DNA from: Streptomyces liliifuscus
GTDB lineage: Bacteria > Actinomycetota > Actinomycetes > Streptomycetales > Streptomycetaceae
Length of the DNA stretch: 64,000 nucleotides
Direction: 5' to 3'
Assembly: GCF_016598615.1 (NCBI RefSeq)
Contig: NZ_CP066831.1
Coordinates: 2,232,001-2,296,000, forward strand
The position numbers and the translations under genes were made by a program. The notes beneath the pieces were generated by a model, which made no database searches, was not told the origin of the DNA, and worked only from the letters and a program-made list of their open reading frames with translations. Shown one piece after another: positions 16,280-25,138 of this stretch. The stretch's first letter is position 1, and every line of letters starts with the position of its first letter.

Positions 16280-17380
16280 TCAGTACTCCAGCTCGGGGCG
16301 CAGCCGCAGCGGCCCGGCGACGCCGTGGAGGTGGCGCAGTACCTGGCCGTAGGAGTCGAGGAGCCCGGTCTCGTGGTACGCGATGCCGTGGCGGGCGCAG
16401 TAGGTGCGCACGAGTTCCTGGGCGTGGCGCAGGCTGGGCCGCGGCATGGAGGGGAACAGGTGGTGCTCGATCTGGTAGTTGAGCCCGCCGAGCGCGAAGT
16501 CGGTGAACCGGTGGCCCCGGATGTTCCGTGAGGTCAGCACCTGCCGACGCAGGAAGTCAATTTTGTCGTCCTTGGCGAACATGGGCATGCCCTTGTGGTT
16601 CGGGGCGAACGAGCACCCCATGTAGAGCCCGAACAGCCCTTGGTGCACAAGGAGGAAGACCACGGCCTGGAGCGGGGTGAGGACCAGGAACAGGGCGGCG
16701 AGATAGCCGCCGAGATGTGCCGCCAGCAGGCCCGCTCCCACCAGCCTGCTCCGCCGCGGGGTCGCGCTGCCGGTGCGGTCGAACAGCGCCTTTACACCGG
16801 CCACGTGCAGGGCGAAGCCCTCCAGGAGCAGCATCGGGAAGAACAGCCAGGCCTGGTGACGGGCCAGCCATGCGTACGCCCCGCTGCGGACGCGGGCGTG
16901 GTCCTCGGTGAAGGCGATCGCGCCGTCGGCGATGTCGGGGTCGCGGTCGACGTGGTTGGGGTGGGAGTGGTGCCGGTTGTGCTTGGCGATCCACCAGCCG
17001 TAGCTGAGGCCGATCAGCAGATCGGCGTGGACGCGGCCGAGCAGCGTGTTGACGCGCTTGGAGGAGGAGATCTGGTGGTGTCCGGCGTCGTGCCCGATGA
17101 ACCCCGTCTGGGTGAACATCACCGCGAGGAAGGCAGCGGTCAGCAGCTGCCACCACGACGGGCCGATCAGGGCGAACGCGGTCCATCCCGCGGCCAGCAG
17201 AAGCAGGTTCGCGCCGACCTTGACGCTGTAGTAGCCGGGGCGTCGCTCGAGGAGCCCGCGCTGCTTCACCTCACGGGACAGCGCTGCGTAGTCGCTGCCC
17301 CGGGTGGCGGGCGGGGGTTTCGTCGTCTCGGCGTGCAGGGCCGTCGGATCGTTGCCCCGGTGCATGAAGTCAGTGCTCAC
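16280..17380 (-). CDS. Membrane fatty-acid desaturase
   Basis: 366 aa from GTG 17380 (GAAAGGAAG upstream). Three His boxes define a di-iron acyl desaturase: HDAGHH (97-102), HNRHH (134-138) and QIEHH (303-307). Pairs of membrane segments lie between them. The Q in the third box is typical of front-end desaturases, but there is no cytochrome b5 domain. It introduces a double bond into membrane acyl chains. It lies downstream of a cold-shock gene on the same strand, though a terminator hairpin separates them, suggesting shared cold-response logic rather than simple co-transcription. Confidence 0.9.
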   Translation of the reverse strand: MSTDFMHRGNDPTALHAETTKPPPATRGSDYAALSREVKQRGLLERRPGYYSVKVGANLLLLAAGWTAFALIGPSWWQLLTAAFLAVMFTQTGFIGHDAGHHQISSSKRVNTLLGRVHADLLIGLSYGWWIAKHNRHHSHPNHVDRDPDIADGAIAFTEDHARVRSGAYAWLARHQAWLFFPMLLLEGFALHVAGVKALFDRTGSATPRRSRLVGAGLLAAHLGGYLAALFLVLTPLQAVVFLLVHQGLFGLYMGCSFAPNHKGMPMFAKDDKIDFLRRQVLTSRNIRGHRFTDFALGGLNYQIEHHLFPSMPRPSLRHAQELVRTYCARHGIAYHETGLLDSYGQVLRHLHGVAGPLRLRPELEY

Positions 17381-17493
17381 GGTCTTCCTTTCGGGATGCC
17401 CGGGCCGATACCGCCGGCGCGGGGGCAGGGCGCCGGACGCGAGGAGCCCGTACGGCAGTGCGTGGATGCGGAACATGCAGACGCATGCAGCAC

Positions 17494-17522
17494 GGGACAG
17501 GCCCGCGGTGCGGGCCTGTCCC
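17494..17522 (-). terminator. Terminator hairpin after the cold-shock gene
   Basis: GGGACAGGCCCGC (17494-17506) pairs perfectly with GCGGGCCTGTCCC (17510-17522) around a 3-nt loop. It starts 12 nt past the cold-shock stop codon, so it should end that short transcript or act as an attenuator before the desaturase. Confidence 0.82.
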
Positions 17523-17534
17523 GACGAGATGTCC

Positions 17535-17738
17535 TCAGAGGGCGCGGACCTGGTCGGCCTGCATGCCCTTGGGGCCCTGGCTCGCGGTGAACTCCACCCG
17601 CTGGTTCTCCGCCAGGGAGCGGAAACCCTCGGTGTCGATCGCCGAGTGGTGCACGAAGATGTCGGCGCCGTCCTCATCAGGGGTGATGAAGCCGAAACCC
17701 TTCTCCGCGTTGAACCACTTCACGGTGCCCTGAGCCAT
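17535..17738 (-). CDS. Cold-shock protein, CspA family
   Basis: 67 aa, exactly the family size. RNP1 [20 protein letters not shown] and the opening [18 protein letters not shown] are unmistakable. It is a nucleic-acid chaperone that melts RNA structure. The ATG follows an AAGGAG site. The long upstream region is typical of genes whose 5' UTR senses temperature. Streptomyces carry several such proteins, so its individual role is not certain. Confidence 0.97.
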   Translation of the reverse strand: MAQGTVKWFNAEKGFGFITPDEDGADIFVHHSAIDTEGFRSLAENQRVEFTASQGPKGMQADQVRAL

Positions 17739-18270
17739 GTGATGTCTCCTTCGAGATGACGAGCCGTGCGGGAGGTCGCGCGCTCGCGCGATCCCGGGCT
17801 GTCGGTCGCCAGCCGTCGAAGAAAACCCCCGAAACGACGAAACGCCCGCTGTCGAAACTCCGCGGGCGCTTCCACGTTCGCAAACTTCAACTACAACCAC
17901 TCCCTACAACGTCCGGGATGTCGGCAACGTTCCCGGTCGGGCCCCGGACGGCCCTGTGACGCCCCGGCGGGCGGGCTCCGGGGTGTGGGATGCGGCACGT
18001 GGCGGGTCCGGAGGGGAGTACGGTTGGAGGACCGAGCGCACCTCGCATGCCGTCATCCGTTTCGGCGTCGCCCTCGGGGAACGGCACAGGCCGGCGCACC
18101 TCGGATCCGGCCGGAAATGGGCCGCACATGCATTCTGGCTCGTACCGTCTCGCCGCCTTCCGTATCCGTTCCCGCGCAGCGCGGTAGCGAATTTCCCGCC
18201 CACCGGGATGCCTCCGAGGCATTTCGGCGTCCTTCGCACGGCTCTGAACCGATCAAGAGGATGCGGATAC
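17739..18270. other. Intergenic region with cold-shock 5' UTR
   Basis: 532 bp without a convincing gene. Nearest the cold-shock gene lies its probable leader, with a stem CGCCCGC (17843-17849)/GCGGGCG (17862-17868) flanked by A-rich sequence (GAAAACCCCCGAAACGACGA). The rest, up to the small Cys-rich gene, shows only low-quality reading frames. Confidence 0.5.
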
Positions 18271-18543
18271 ATGTATTCACAGGACTCGATCTCCGGCCAC
18301 CGCCGCGGCCGTCCCGAACCGACCGCCGAGATGCTCTCCGGGCTGGCCTGTCTCATCTGCGGTACCGACTACCGCAACGCGCCCGACCCGGAGGCGGTGG
18401 TGGTCTCCCACCGCGACGGCAAGCAGCTGCTCGCCTGCCACGGGACGTGTGCGCGCATGGCGTGCGGGTCGGTGAACGGTCTGGACGAGGCGCCGCTCCC
18501 GCTGACCGAGCGCGTCCGCGGGCACCGGCCCGGCGGCTCCTGA
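18271..18543 (+). CDS. Small Cys-rich hypothetical protein (possible zinc site)
   Basis: 90 aa, unrecognised. Five cysteines are arranged as Cys27-x2-Cys30 (LACLICGTDY) and Cys56-x3-Cys60-x4-Cys65 (ACHGTCARMACG), which could hold zinc. The N-terminus is hydrophilic with an RRGRPEP segment. A modest AGAGG site precedes the ATG. It ends 100 bp before the carboxyethylornithine synthase gene on the same strand, so the two may be co-expressed. Confidence 0.6.
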   Translation: MYSQDSISGHRRGRPEPTAEMLSGLACLICGTDYRNAPDPEAVVVSHRDGKQLLACHGTCARMACGSVNGLDEAPLPLTERVRGHRPGGS

Positions 18544-18560
18544 CCGGAGACCGGACAGCC

Positions 18561-18581
18561 GCACGCAGCACGCAGCACGCA
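18561..18581 (+). repeat. 7-bp direct repeat x3
   Basis: GCACGCA three times in tandem plus a decayed fourth copy, in the gap between the Cys-rich gene and the carboxyethylornithine synthase gene. Confidence 0.7.
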
Positions 18582-18643
18582 GCACGACGAGAACGATCTG
18601 GCGCGAACGCCATGACACGAACGAAATGATGATGAGGAAGCGC

Positions 18644-19837
18644 ATGAGCCTGCTGAGTCTCGGAGTACTCGCCTCCTCCCACAAGGAAAACGAGTTCCGC
18701 CTGCCGTTGCACCCGGCCCACCTCGGCCGGATCGCACCCGACGTACGCGAGAAGATCTTCCTCGAACAGGGCTACGGCGAACGGTTCGGCGTCGCGGACG
18801 ATGCGCTGCGGCCCCAGGTGGCGGGCCTGCTCCCCCGCGAGCAACTCCTCGACGAGTGCGATGTGTTGCTGCTGCCCAAGCCGATGCACGACGACGTCGC
18901 CGCACTGCGCCAGGGCCAGGTGCTGTGGGGATGGCCGCACTGCGTCCAGGACGAGACGATGACCCAGCTCGGCATCGACCGCCAGCTGACGCTCATCGCC
19001 TGGGAGGCCATGAACCACTGGACGTCCACGGGCGCCTTCAGTGTCCATGTGTTCCACAAGAACAACGAGCTCGCGGGCTACTGCTCGGTGCTGCACGCCC
19101 TGCAGCTCGGCGGGCTGACCGGCAGCTACGGGCGGCGGATGCGCGCGGTGGTCATCAGCTTCGGCGCCACGGCACGCGGAGCGGTCACGGGTCTGGGCGC
19201 CATGGGGGTCTCCGACGTCACGGTGCTCACCCAGCGCGCCGCGGCGGCGGTTGCCTCGCCCATGCCGTCCGTCGTGATGGGCCACTTCGAGGAGCGTGCG
19301 GACGATCCCACGCGACTGCAGGCGCTCACCGGGCTCGGCCCCGTACCGCTCGCGGAGTACCTGTCCGGCTTCGACATCATCGTCAACTGCATCCGGCAGG
19401 ACACCGACGCGCCGCTGACGTTCGTCACCGACGAGGAGCTGGCCCTGTTCAAGCCGGGGACCTTCTTCGTCGACGTCGCCTGCGACGAGGGCATGGGCTT
19501 CACCTGGGCCCGCCCGACGACCTTCGGCGATCCGATGCCCACGGTCGGTCCCGGCTGCCACTACTACGGGGTGGACCACAGCCCGTCCCACCTGTGGAAC
19601 TCGGCCACGTGGGAGATCAGTGAGGCGCTCCTCCCCTATCTGCGCAAGGTGATGAGCGGGCCCGCCGCATGGGAGGCGGACGCCACGATCAGCAACGCCA
19701 TCGAGATCCGCGACGGCGTCGTCCTGAACCCGAAGATCCTCTCGTTCCAGCACCGGGCGGCGGAGTTCCCCCACACCCGCGAGATGCCGGACCCGGTCCT
19801 CGCCCCGGCGCTGCGCTCCTCCGCACAGCCGGTCTGA
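18644..19837 (+). CDS. N5-(carboxyethyl)ornithine synthase-like dehydrogenase
   Basis: 397 aa from ATG 18644 (GAGGAAG upstream). An AlaDH/PNT-like N-terminal domain (ENEFRLPLHPAHL) is followed by a segment matching the lactococcal Ceo enzyme in order and spacing: GQVLWGWPHC, LAGYCSVLHALQLGGL, FDIIVNCIRQDTDAPLTFV, FVDVACDEGMGF and CHYYGVDHSPSHLWNSATWE. Ceo joins pyruvate to the side-chain amine of ornithine or lysine with NADPH. It is longer than the ~313-residue Lactococcus protein, mainly at the ends. It is the second AlaDH/PNT-type opine-like enzyme in this window, the other being LYS1-like at 840-1901. Product identity is inferred. Confidence 0.78.
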   Translation: MSLLSLGVLASSHKENEFRLPLHPAHLGRIAPDVREKIFLEQGYGERFGVADDALRPQVAGLLPREQLLDECDVLLLPKPMHDDVAALRQGQVLWGWPHCVQDETMTQLGIDRQLTLIAWEAMNHWTSTGAFSVHVFHKNNELAGYCSVLHALQLGGLTGSYGRRMRAVVISFGATARGAVTGLGAMGVSDVTVLTQRAAAAVASPMPSVVMGHFEERADDPTRLQALTGLGPVPLAEYLSGFDIIVNCIRQDTDAPLTFVTDEELALFKPGTFFVDVACDEGMGFTWARPTTFGDPMPTVGPGCHYYGVDHSPSHLWNSATWEISEALLPYLRKVMSGPAAWEADATISNAIEIRDGVVLNPKILSFQHRAAEFPHTREMPDPVLAPALRSSAQPV

Positions 19838-19842
19838 CCCAC

Positions 19843-19906
19843 CTCCGGCCGTCCGGCGCGACACATCTCCGGCCGTCCGGCGCGACACATGTCCGGTCGG
19901 CCGGAC
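19843..19906. repeat. 24-bp tandem repeat x2 followed by a small hairpin
   Basis: A 24-bp unit containing CTCCGGCCGTCCGGCGCGAC is present at 19843-19866 and 19867-19890, followed by a decayed third copy. GTCCGG/CCGGAC at 19891-19906 forms a short stem. It lies between convergent genes and may contribute to termination. Confidence 0.7.
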
Positions 19907-19929
19907 CGGCGCTCCCCGAACCGGGCAGG

Positions 19930-21174
19930 TCACTTCCCGGGCGGGAGCGTCACCGGCCGGTCGTCCCGCAGTTCCGCGAAGAGCTGCTGGGCCCGACGGT
20001 CGTCCCACTTCACGGCGCTGCCCTTTGAGGTGGCGAAGCCCGGGTCGGAGACGGGCACGTTGATCTGCCTGCCGTTGCCCGCCGAGACACTCTGCATCGC
20101 CTGGAACAGCGACATGAGGTCCCGCAGGCCCGTGTCCTTGTCGACCACGAGCGTGTCGAGGCCCGCGCCGAGTGTCGGGAAGGACCTGGACGGGTTGAGG
20201 AGCGTGCCCGGGGTGACCGCCTTCTTGGCGAGCGCGGTCAGGAACTTCTGCTGGTTGCGGGTGCGGCCCAGGTCGCCCTCGGCCTCCTGCTTGCGCTGCC
20301 GGACGAACGCCAGCGCCTCGGCGCCGTCGAGGGTCTGGCAGCCCTGGCGCAGGTCCGCGCCGGACTTCTCGTCCTTGACGGCACGGTCCAGGCACATGTC
20401 CACACCGCCGACCGCGTCCACCACCCCGACGAAGCCCGCGAAGCCGATCTCCGCGTAGTGGTCGATGTGCAGCCCGGTGTTGCGTTCCACGGCCCGCACG
20501 AGCAGGTCGGGGCCACCCAGCGAGAACGCCGCGTTCAGCTTGTTCGGCTCGGCACGATAGCTCCTGCCGGTCTCGGGGCGGACGTACGGCGGGACCGTCA
20601 CCCACGAGTCGCGCGGCAGGCTCATCATCGTGGTGCCGTTCGCGCCGGTGTGCAGCAGGATCATCGAGTCGGTGCGGCGGCCCTCGGCCGAGCCGGTGCG
20701 CAGGCTCTTCCTGGCCTGCTCGGACAGACCGGCGCGGCTGTCGGAGCCCACGATCAGGTAGTTGGTGCCCTTTCCCTCCTGCGGGCGGTCCCGCAGCGCA
20801 CCGAGGTCGACCTCCTGGTCGAGCTTGGTGTCGGCCCACACATACGTCCCGGCGGCGGACGCCACCAGCGCGACGACCAGGAGGATCGCGAGCCTCGTGA
20901 CCTTGCGGCGCCGGGTGGGGGGCGGCTTGGGAGACCTGCCGCCTCCCTCGCCCCCCGGCGGCCGGCGTCCGTGCCCGGTGCGTCCCGGGGTGGCGGGTGA
21001 GGGCATGCCCGGCAGTGGTGCCGTACGTGTCGAGGGCGGGGACGCGTTTCCGCGTGCCACCCGGCCCGTGACGGCACTGGGCGGTCGAGTCGCTCCACCG
21101 CTCCGGTCGTAGCCCACCGGCAGGTCGGTCCCTTCGCTCATCGGCCTGTCCAGTCCCTCACCACATGGGGTCAT
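19930..21174 (-). CDS. LytR-CpsA-Psr (LCP) family protein
   Basis: 414 aa. A proline/glycine-rich cytoplasmic N-terminus (~1-90) leads to one membrane anchor (LAILLVVALVASAAGTYVWA), then the extracellular LCP domain: NYLIVGSDSRAG, RRTDSMILLHTGANGTTMMS, LPRDSWV, and YAEIGFAGFVGVVDAVGGVD. LCP enzymes ligate lipid-linked glycopolymers to peptidoglycan. The ATG at 21174 overlaps the GT2 gene stop (ATGA), so the two are translationally coupled; an in-frame ATG at 21141 is an alternative. The coupling suggests it anchors the polymer made by that synthase. Confidence 0.9.
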   Translation of the reverse strand: MTPCGEGLDRPMSEGTDLPVGYDRSGGATRPPSAVTGRVARGNASPPSTRTAPLPGMPSPATPGRTGHGRRPPGGEGGGRSPKPPPTRRRKVTRLAILLVVALVASAAGTYVWADTKLDQEVDLGALRDRPQEGKGTNYLIVGSDSRAGLSEQARKSLRTGSAEGRRTDSMILLHTGANGTTMMSLPRDSWVTVPPYVRPETGRSYRAEPNKLNAAFSLGGPDLLVRAVERNTGLHIDHYAEIGFAGFVGVVDAVGGVDMCLDRAVKDEKSGADLRQGCQTLDGAEALAFVRQRKQEAEGDLGRTRNQQKFLTALAKKAVTPGTLLNPSRSFPTLGAGLDTLVVDKDTGLRDLMSLFQAMQSVSAGNGRQINVPVSDPGFATSKGSAVKWDDRRAQQLFAELRDDRPVTLPPGK

Positions 21175-23249
21175 CTCGTCGGCACGCTCTTATACGGCGT
21201 CGGACCCTCGATCTGTTCAGCGGCCGTGCCCGAACGCTTCATCCGCTGCCACTTCAGCCGGCTGCCGAGGAGCACGGCGACCACGGACTGGATGACGACC
21301 AGGTACATCAGCTGCCGGTAGACGACGAGTTGGAACGGCATCCACCACAAGGTCCGTACGCGCTCGCCGTCGAGCTTCAACGCGTAACCGGCACAGACCA
21401 GTTGGACGCCCATGAAGCCGAACCACACCCCGGCCGACGTGAGCGGGTCGAGGAACAGCACGCCGTACAGGGCGAATACATCGATGACCGGCGCGAGCAG
21501 CGGCAGGGCGACCTGAAAGAGCGCGAGGTAGGTGAGTCCGCGCCGGCCGAAGCGTCCCGCGACGCCCATCTCCAGGACGGCACCGCGGTGCTTCCACATC
21601 GACTGGATCGTGCCGAAGCACCAGCGGTAGCGCTGACGCCACAACTGCCGCAGCGAGGTGGGCACTTCGGTCCAGGCGACGGCGGACTCCTCGTAGAGCA
21701 CCCGCCAGCCCGCCCGCCACAGGGCCATCGTCAGGTCGGTGTCCTCGGCGAGGGTGTCGTCGCTGACCCCGCCGACGCCGATGAGCGCGTCCCGGCGGAA
21801 CGCCCCGATGGCGCCGGGGACGGTGGTCATGCACTCCAGCACCTCGAACATCCGGCGGTCGAGGTTGAAGCCGAAGCAGTACTCCAGGTGCTGCCACTTG
21901 GCGAGCAGGCCCCGCCGGTTGCCGACCTTCGTGTTGCCGCTGACCGCGCCCACGGCGGGGTGCGCGAGCGGCTGGACCAGGTGGTGGATGGCGTCCGGTT
22001 CGAAGACGGTGTCGGCGTCGACCATGACCAGGATGTCGTGACTCGCGTGTGCCAGACCGGTGTTGAGGGCCTCGGCCTTGCCCCCGTTGGGCTTGCGGAC
22101 CACCAGCACGCGCGGATCCTCGATGCCTTCGGCGAGTTCGGCCGTACGGTCCGTGGAGCCGTCGTCGATGACGATGATCTGCAGTTGCGGATAGTCGGAG
22201 GCGAGCAGCGAACGGACGGTGGACTCGATCCCGGCCTCTTCGTTGTAGGCGGGCACGAGCACCGACACCGGTTCGGTGACCTCCCGCAGCCAGGGCGCGC
22301 CGGGCCGGGAGCGTTCGAGCCGGCGGACGTGCGCCCGGGCGAAGACGACGAGCAGCACAAGGCGCAGCACCCCGAGAGCACCCGCGATACCGAGTATCCA
22401 GGTCATCGCGTTCGAGAACGCGCGCCCGAGGGTGGTGGCCCAGACGAGGGCCGTACCGCGCCATCGCTCCACGGCCGAGACCGGCTCGTACGGGGTCAGG
22501 CGGAGGCCGGCCGAGACGGTGGTGAAGCGGTCGACGCCCGGGTTCTTGAGCAGCTTCTCCGTCTCCCGGTACGCGGTCGCCGTCTGGCTGAGCTGTCGGA
22601 CCAGGCCCTGAGCCGGTTTCCGGGACCCCTTGTCGGCGGCGACGAGGACGTATCCCTGGGCGGCGGCGCGCCGCGCGGCGGTCCACTCGCGGCCGCAGAG
22701 GGTGTCGGGCGAGGTGGTCCGCGGCATCCGCAGCAGATTGGTGCGGATGCCGGTGGTGCCCGCCAACGCGGCCTGGGTCAGGTCCAGTTCGGCGGCGAAG
22801 CGGACGGACGACGCCTCACCGAGGGCGCCCCCGGTGTAGGTGTTCGAGCCGATCTCGTGTCCCTCGGCGCGGATCCGCCGCACCAGGTCCGGATGGCGGG
22901 CCGCCTGGGAGCCGAAGAGGAAGAAGGTGGCGCGGGCCCGGTGCTGTCGCAGCAGGTCGAGCAGGCGCGGGGTCCACACGGGATCGGGGCCGCCGTCGAA
23001 GGTGAGCGCGACGGTGCGGGCGGGCATCGAGCCGGTCTGTATCCCGTTGCCGTTGATCCCCACCACGGGACCGCCGGCGGCCACGGCATCGGGTGCGGGT
23101 GAGGTGCACGCGGACTTCGTCGTCGCGGCGTCCACCTCGTGGTTCGTCCAGCCCTCGAAGAGCAGGGCCGCGAACATGGCGGGCAGGACGAGGATCAGTA
23201 GCAGCCAGTGTGCGCGGGGGTCACGGGACTGCTTGTGCCGAGCCTTCAC
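21171..23249 (-). CDS. GT2 polysaccharide synthase fused to a degenerate NodB deacetylase domain (MatB-like architecture)
   Basis: 692 aa from GTG 23249. A signal-anchor (residues 14-33) precedes a NodB-like domain (~75-240). Membrane helices near 265-305 and the C-terminus flank a processive GT2 domain: VSVLVPAYNEE (328-338), DAD (411-413), AEDTD (501-505) and QRYRW (539-543). The architecture matches MatB of Streptomyces, which makes an extracellular aminosugar polymer. The deacetylase site is abnormal: TFDGGPDP instead of TFDDGP (Gly86), and SNTYTGG instead of NHTxxHP (Asn136, Gly140). All three metal ligands are therefore missing. Coupled to the LCP gene. Confidence 0.88.
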   Translation of the reverse strand: MKARHKQSRDPRAHWLLLILVLPAMFAALLFEGWTNHEVDAATTKSACTSPAPDAVAAGGPVVGINGNGIQTGSMPARTVALTFDGGPDPVWTPRLLDLLRQHRARATFFLFGSQAARHPDLVRRIRAEGHEIGSNTYTGGALGEASSVRFAAELDLTQAALAGTTGIRTNLLRMPRTTSPDTLCGREWTAARRAAAQGYVLVAADKGSRKPAQGLVRQLSQTATAYRETEKLLKNPGVDRFTTVSAGLRLTPYEPVSAVERWRGTALVWATTLGRAFSNAMTWILGIAGALGVLRLVLLVVFARAHVRRLERSRPGAPWLREVTEPVSVLVPAYNEEAGIESTVRSLLASDYPQLQIIVIDDGSTDRTAELAEGIEDPRVLVVRKPNGGKAEALNTGLAHASHDILVMVDADTVFEPDAIHHLVQPLAHPAVGAVSGNTKVGNRRGLLAKWQHLEYCFGFNLDRRMFEVLECMTTVPGAIGAFRRDALIGVGGVSDDTLAEDTDLTMALWRAGWRVLYEESAVAWTEVPTSLRQLWRQRYRWCFGTIQSMWKHRGAVLEMGVAGRFGRRGLTYLALFQVALPLLAPVIDVFALYGVLFLDPLTSAGVWFGFMGVQLVCAGYALKLDGERVRTLWWMPFQLVVYRQLMYLVVIQSVVAVLLGSRLKWQRMKRSGTAAEQIEGPTPYKSVPTR

Positions 23250-23758
23250 GGGCCGTCGTCCCCCCTCTCGGCGGGTATGCGGTACGGCTCGCGAGCGGTG
23301 TGTCCGGCGTGCTCCCCCGGCAGGTCGAGGCGCGTCCGGCCGCCTCGGGGGTCCATGTGCCGGGTCGTTCTTCTCCAGCCGTGAACGTCGGCGCGCGATG
23401 CGCGAGGGGATGTCGTCTTCCACTGCCGGATGGGGCTGGCGCTACGCATGGGGCGCGAGTCTAGTCACAGCTTTGCGACTGCACGGCCGCAACAGCGAGC
23501 CTCACAGAAAAGCGGCGAATCCTGTCACGACCGTGAGCGCGCCCCGCCCGACCTTCGTCAAGAGGCAAGCGGGGCAAGCGTTTTCGGGAGGTGCCGGGCG
23601 TCGGGCTTTCTCCTCCAGGGTGTGCCGCACGAGTCGAACAGACATGGGTGGGGGAGCCGGGTGAGACGTGGCACGCCCCGCCCCGCGGCCGAGGTGGCGA
23701 ACCGGGGTTCCTCGGTGACGCGACCGCCCTTGTCAGTGGCCGGCCTTAGCGTGGCCGC
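23250..23758. other. Divergent promoter region of the GT2/LCP operon and SWIM gene
   Basis: 509 bp without a gene. On the minus strand TAGACT (23463-23458) resembles a housekeeping -10 about 200 nt before the GT2 start, though no good -35 is visible. No ribosome site precedes the SWIM gene GTG. Confidence 0.4.
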
Positions 23759-25138
23759 GTGACATCACTCATACATTCGTACACCTACTTACAACCCTCG
23801 GCCGTCAGCGAGTCCGCGGCCGGACGCACCCTCGCGCTGGAGACCTCGGGCGGCGCGACCCCGGCAGGCGAGGTCGCCAACCCGCGGTTCTTCCACGGGT
23901 TCCTGACCGCGCCGGCCGCCGCCGCGGCGGCGCTGCTGACGGTCGCCGACGTGGCGGCCACCCGCTACTACCAGCCGACGGCGTCCGCCTCGCTGGACCC
24001 GGTGGTGACGGCCGACGGAGACCGGCTGCGGATGGAGTCCTTCTCCGGCTGCTGCGGGGTGTACGCGCGCCTCGACGTCCTCGCTCCCGGTCTCGACGGT
24101 GACGACGTCGGCCACGGGACCACCAACGTCGACATCAACTCCCCGCTCCGCAGGGCCCTCGCCAGGATCGGCGGACTCGACCCCCTGCAACTGACCGTCG
24201 GACCGGGCAAGTTGGAGGTCACGACACTCGACGGACAGTTCGTGGAGAAGCAAGTCCCGCTGCCCGAACGCTGGTTACGTGGTTTCGCCGAGGCCCAGGT
24301 GCTCGCGGCGGGCTTCACCCTGCGCGCGGAGATCCCGGCGACGGAGGCGTCCGCCTTCGTGCGGACACTGCCACGCCCCACCCTCCGGTCCAGTGCCCGT
24401 ACGACGCGTTGGGTGGTGCCCGTGGGCGGCCGCACCCTGCGCCCGACGAGCCGACCGTCACCGGACGCCGTGTGCCTGCCGGGCCCCGAACGACTGCCGG
24501 CGCTCCAGCAGGTGCTGCGCCACGCGACGACCGTGCGGGTGTACGCCCCGGTCCGCGCGGAGTCCGATGCGGCAGCCGTCGTCTGGGAGGTGCAACTGCC
24601 GGGAATGCGGCTGACGTTGATGCTCTCCCAGAACGCCTCGCGGGGGTTCTCCGGCGAAGGCGGCGTACTGCACGATCTCGCCACGGGTGCGGCGGCGGAC
24701 GACGCGGACCTGGTCTCCGCGCTGCTGGCCTGGGAGCCGAGGATCGACGTGGACGAGCTGTCCAGGCAGGCCCGCCTGCCCGCCGAGCGGGTGCGCGCCG
24801 CGCTGACGGTGCTGGGGACCTCCGGACAGATCGGCTACGACCTCGCGGAGGAGGCTCACTTCCATCGGCACCTGCCGTTCTCGGCGGGCGGTGCGGAGGC
24901 ACGCAATCCCCGGCTGCGCGGTGCGCGGGCGCTGGTCGCGGAGGGGGCGGTCCGCCTCGACGGCGCCCTTGCGCGGGTCGGGAAGGGCGATCACGTCCAT
25001 GTGGTCCGCGCCGACGACACGGGACGACTGAGCTGCACCTGTCTGTGGTGGGCGAAGTACCGGGGAGGACGCGGCCCGTGCAAGCACGCGCTCGCGGTGA
25101 GCATGGTCAGGGACACGACGACGAAGGCGGCACGATGA
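23759..25138 (+). CDS. SWIM zinc-finger protein
   Basis: 459 aa from GTG 23759, with no visible ribosome site. The C-terminal SWIM motif is CTCLWWAKYRGGRGPCKHAL (C-x-C ... C-x-H). The central part is unassigned. SWIM proteins bind DNA or partner proteins; in bacteria they often sit with MoxR ATPases, VWA proteins and large helical-repeat proteins (the E. coli yehLMPQ type). Here the stop overlaps the ATG of the DUF6493 gene (ATGA), so the two products are probably made in fixed ratio as partners. No ATPase or VWA gene is adjacent. Confidence 0.85.
   Translation: MTSLIHSYTYLQPSAVSESAAGRTLALETSGGATPAGEVANPRFFHGFLTAPAAAAAALLTVADVAATRYYQPTASASLDPVVTADGDRLRMESFSGCCGVYARLDVLAPGLDGDDVGHGTTNVDINSPLRRALARIGGLDPLQLTVGPGKLEVTTLDGQFVEKQVPLPERWLRGFAEAQVLAAGFTLRAEIPATEASAFVRTLPRPTLRSSARTTRWVVPVGGRTLRPTSRPSPDAVCLPGPERLPALQQVLRHATTVRVYAPVRAESDAAAVVWEVQLPGMRLTLMLSQNASRGFSGEGGVLHDLATGAAADDADLVSALLAWEPRIDVDELSRQARLPAERVRAALTVLGTSGQIGYDLAEEAHFHRHLPFSAGGAEARNPRLRGARALVAEGAVRLDGALARVGKGDHVHVVRADDTGRLSCTCLWWAKYRGGRGPCKHALAVSMVRDTTTKAAR

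Noticed and set aside
18353..20839. 828-codon minus-strand frame
   Set aside because: Antisense to the carboxyethylornithine synthase-like gene and shifted in the LCP gene; low-complexity Arg/Gly/Ala protein without domains.
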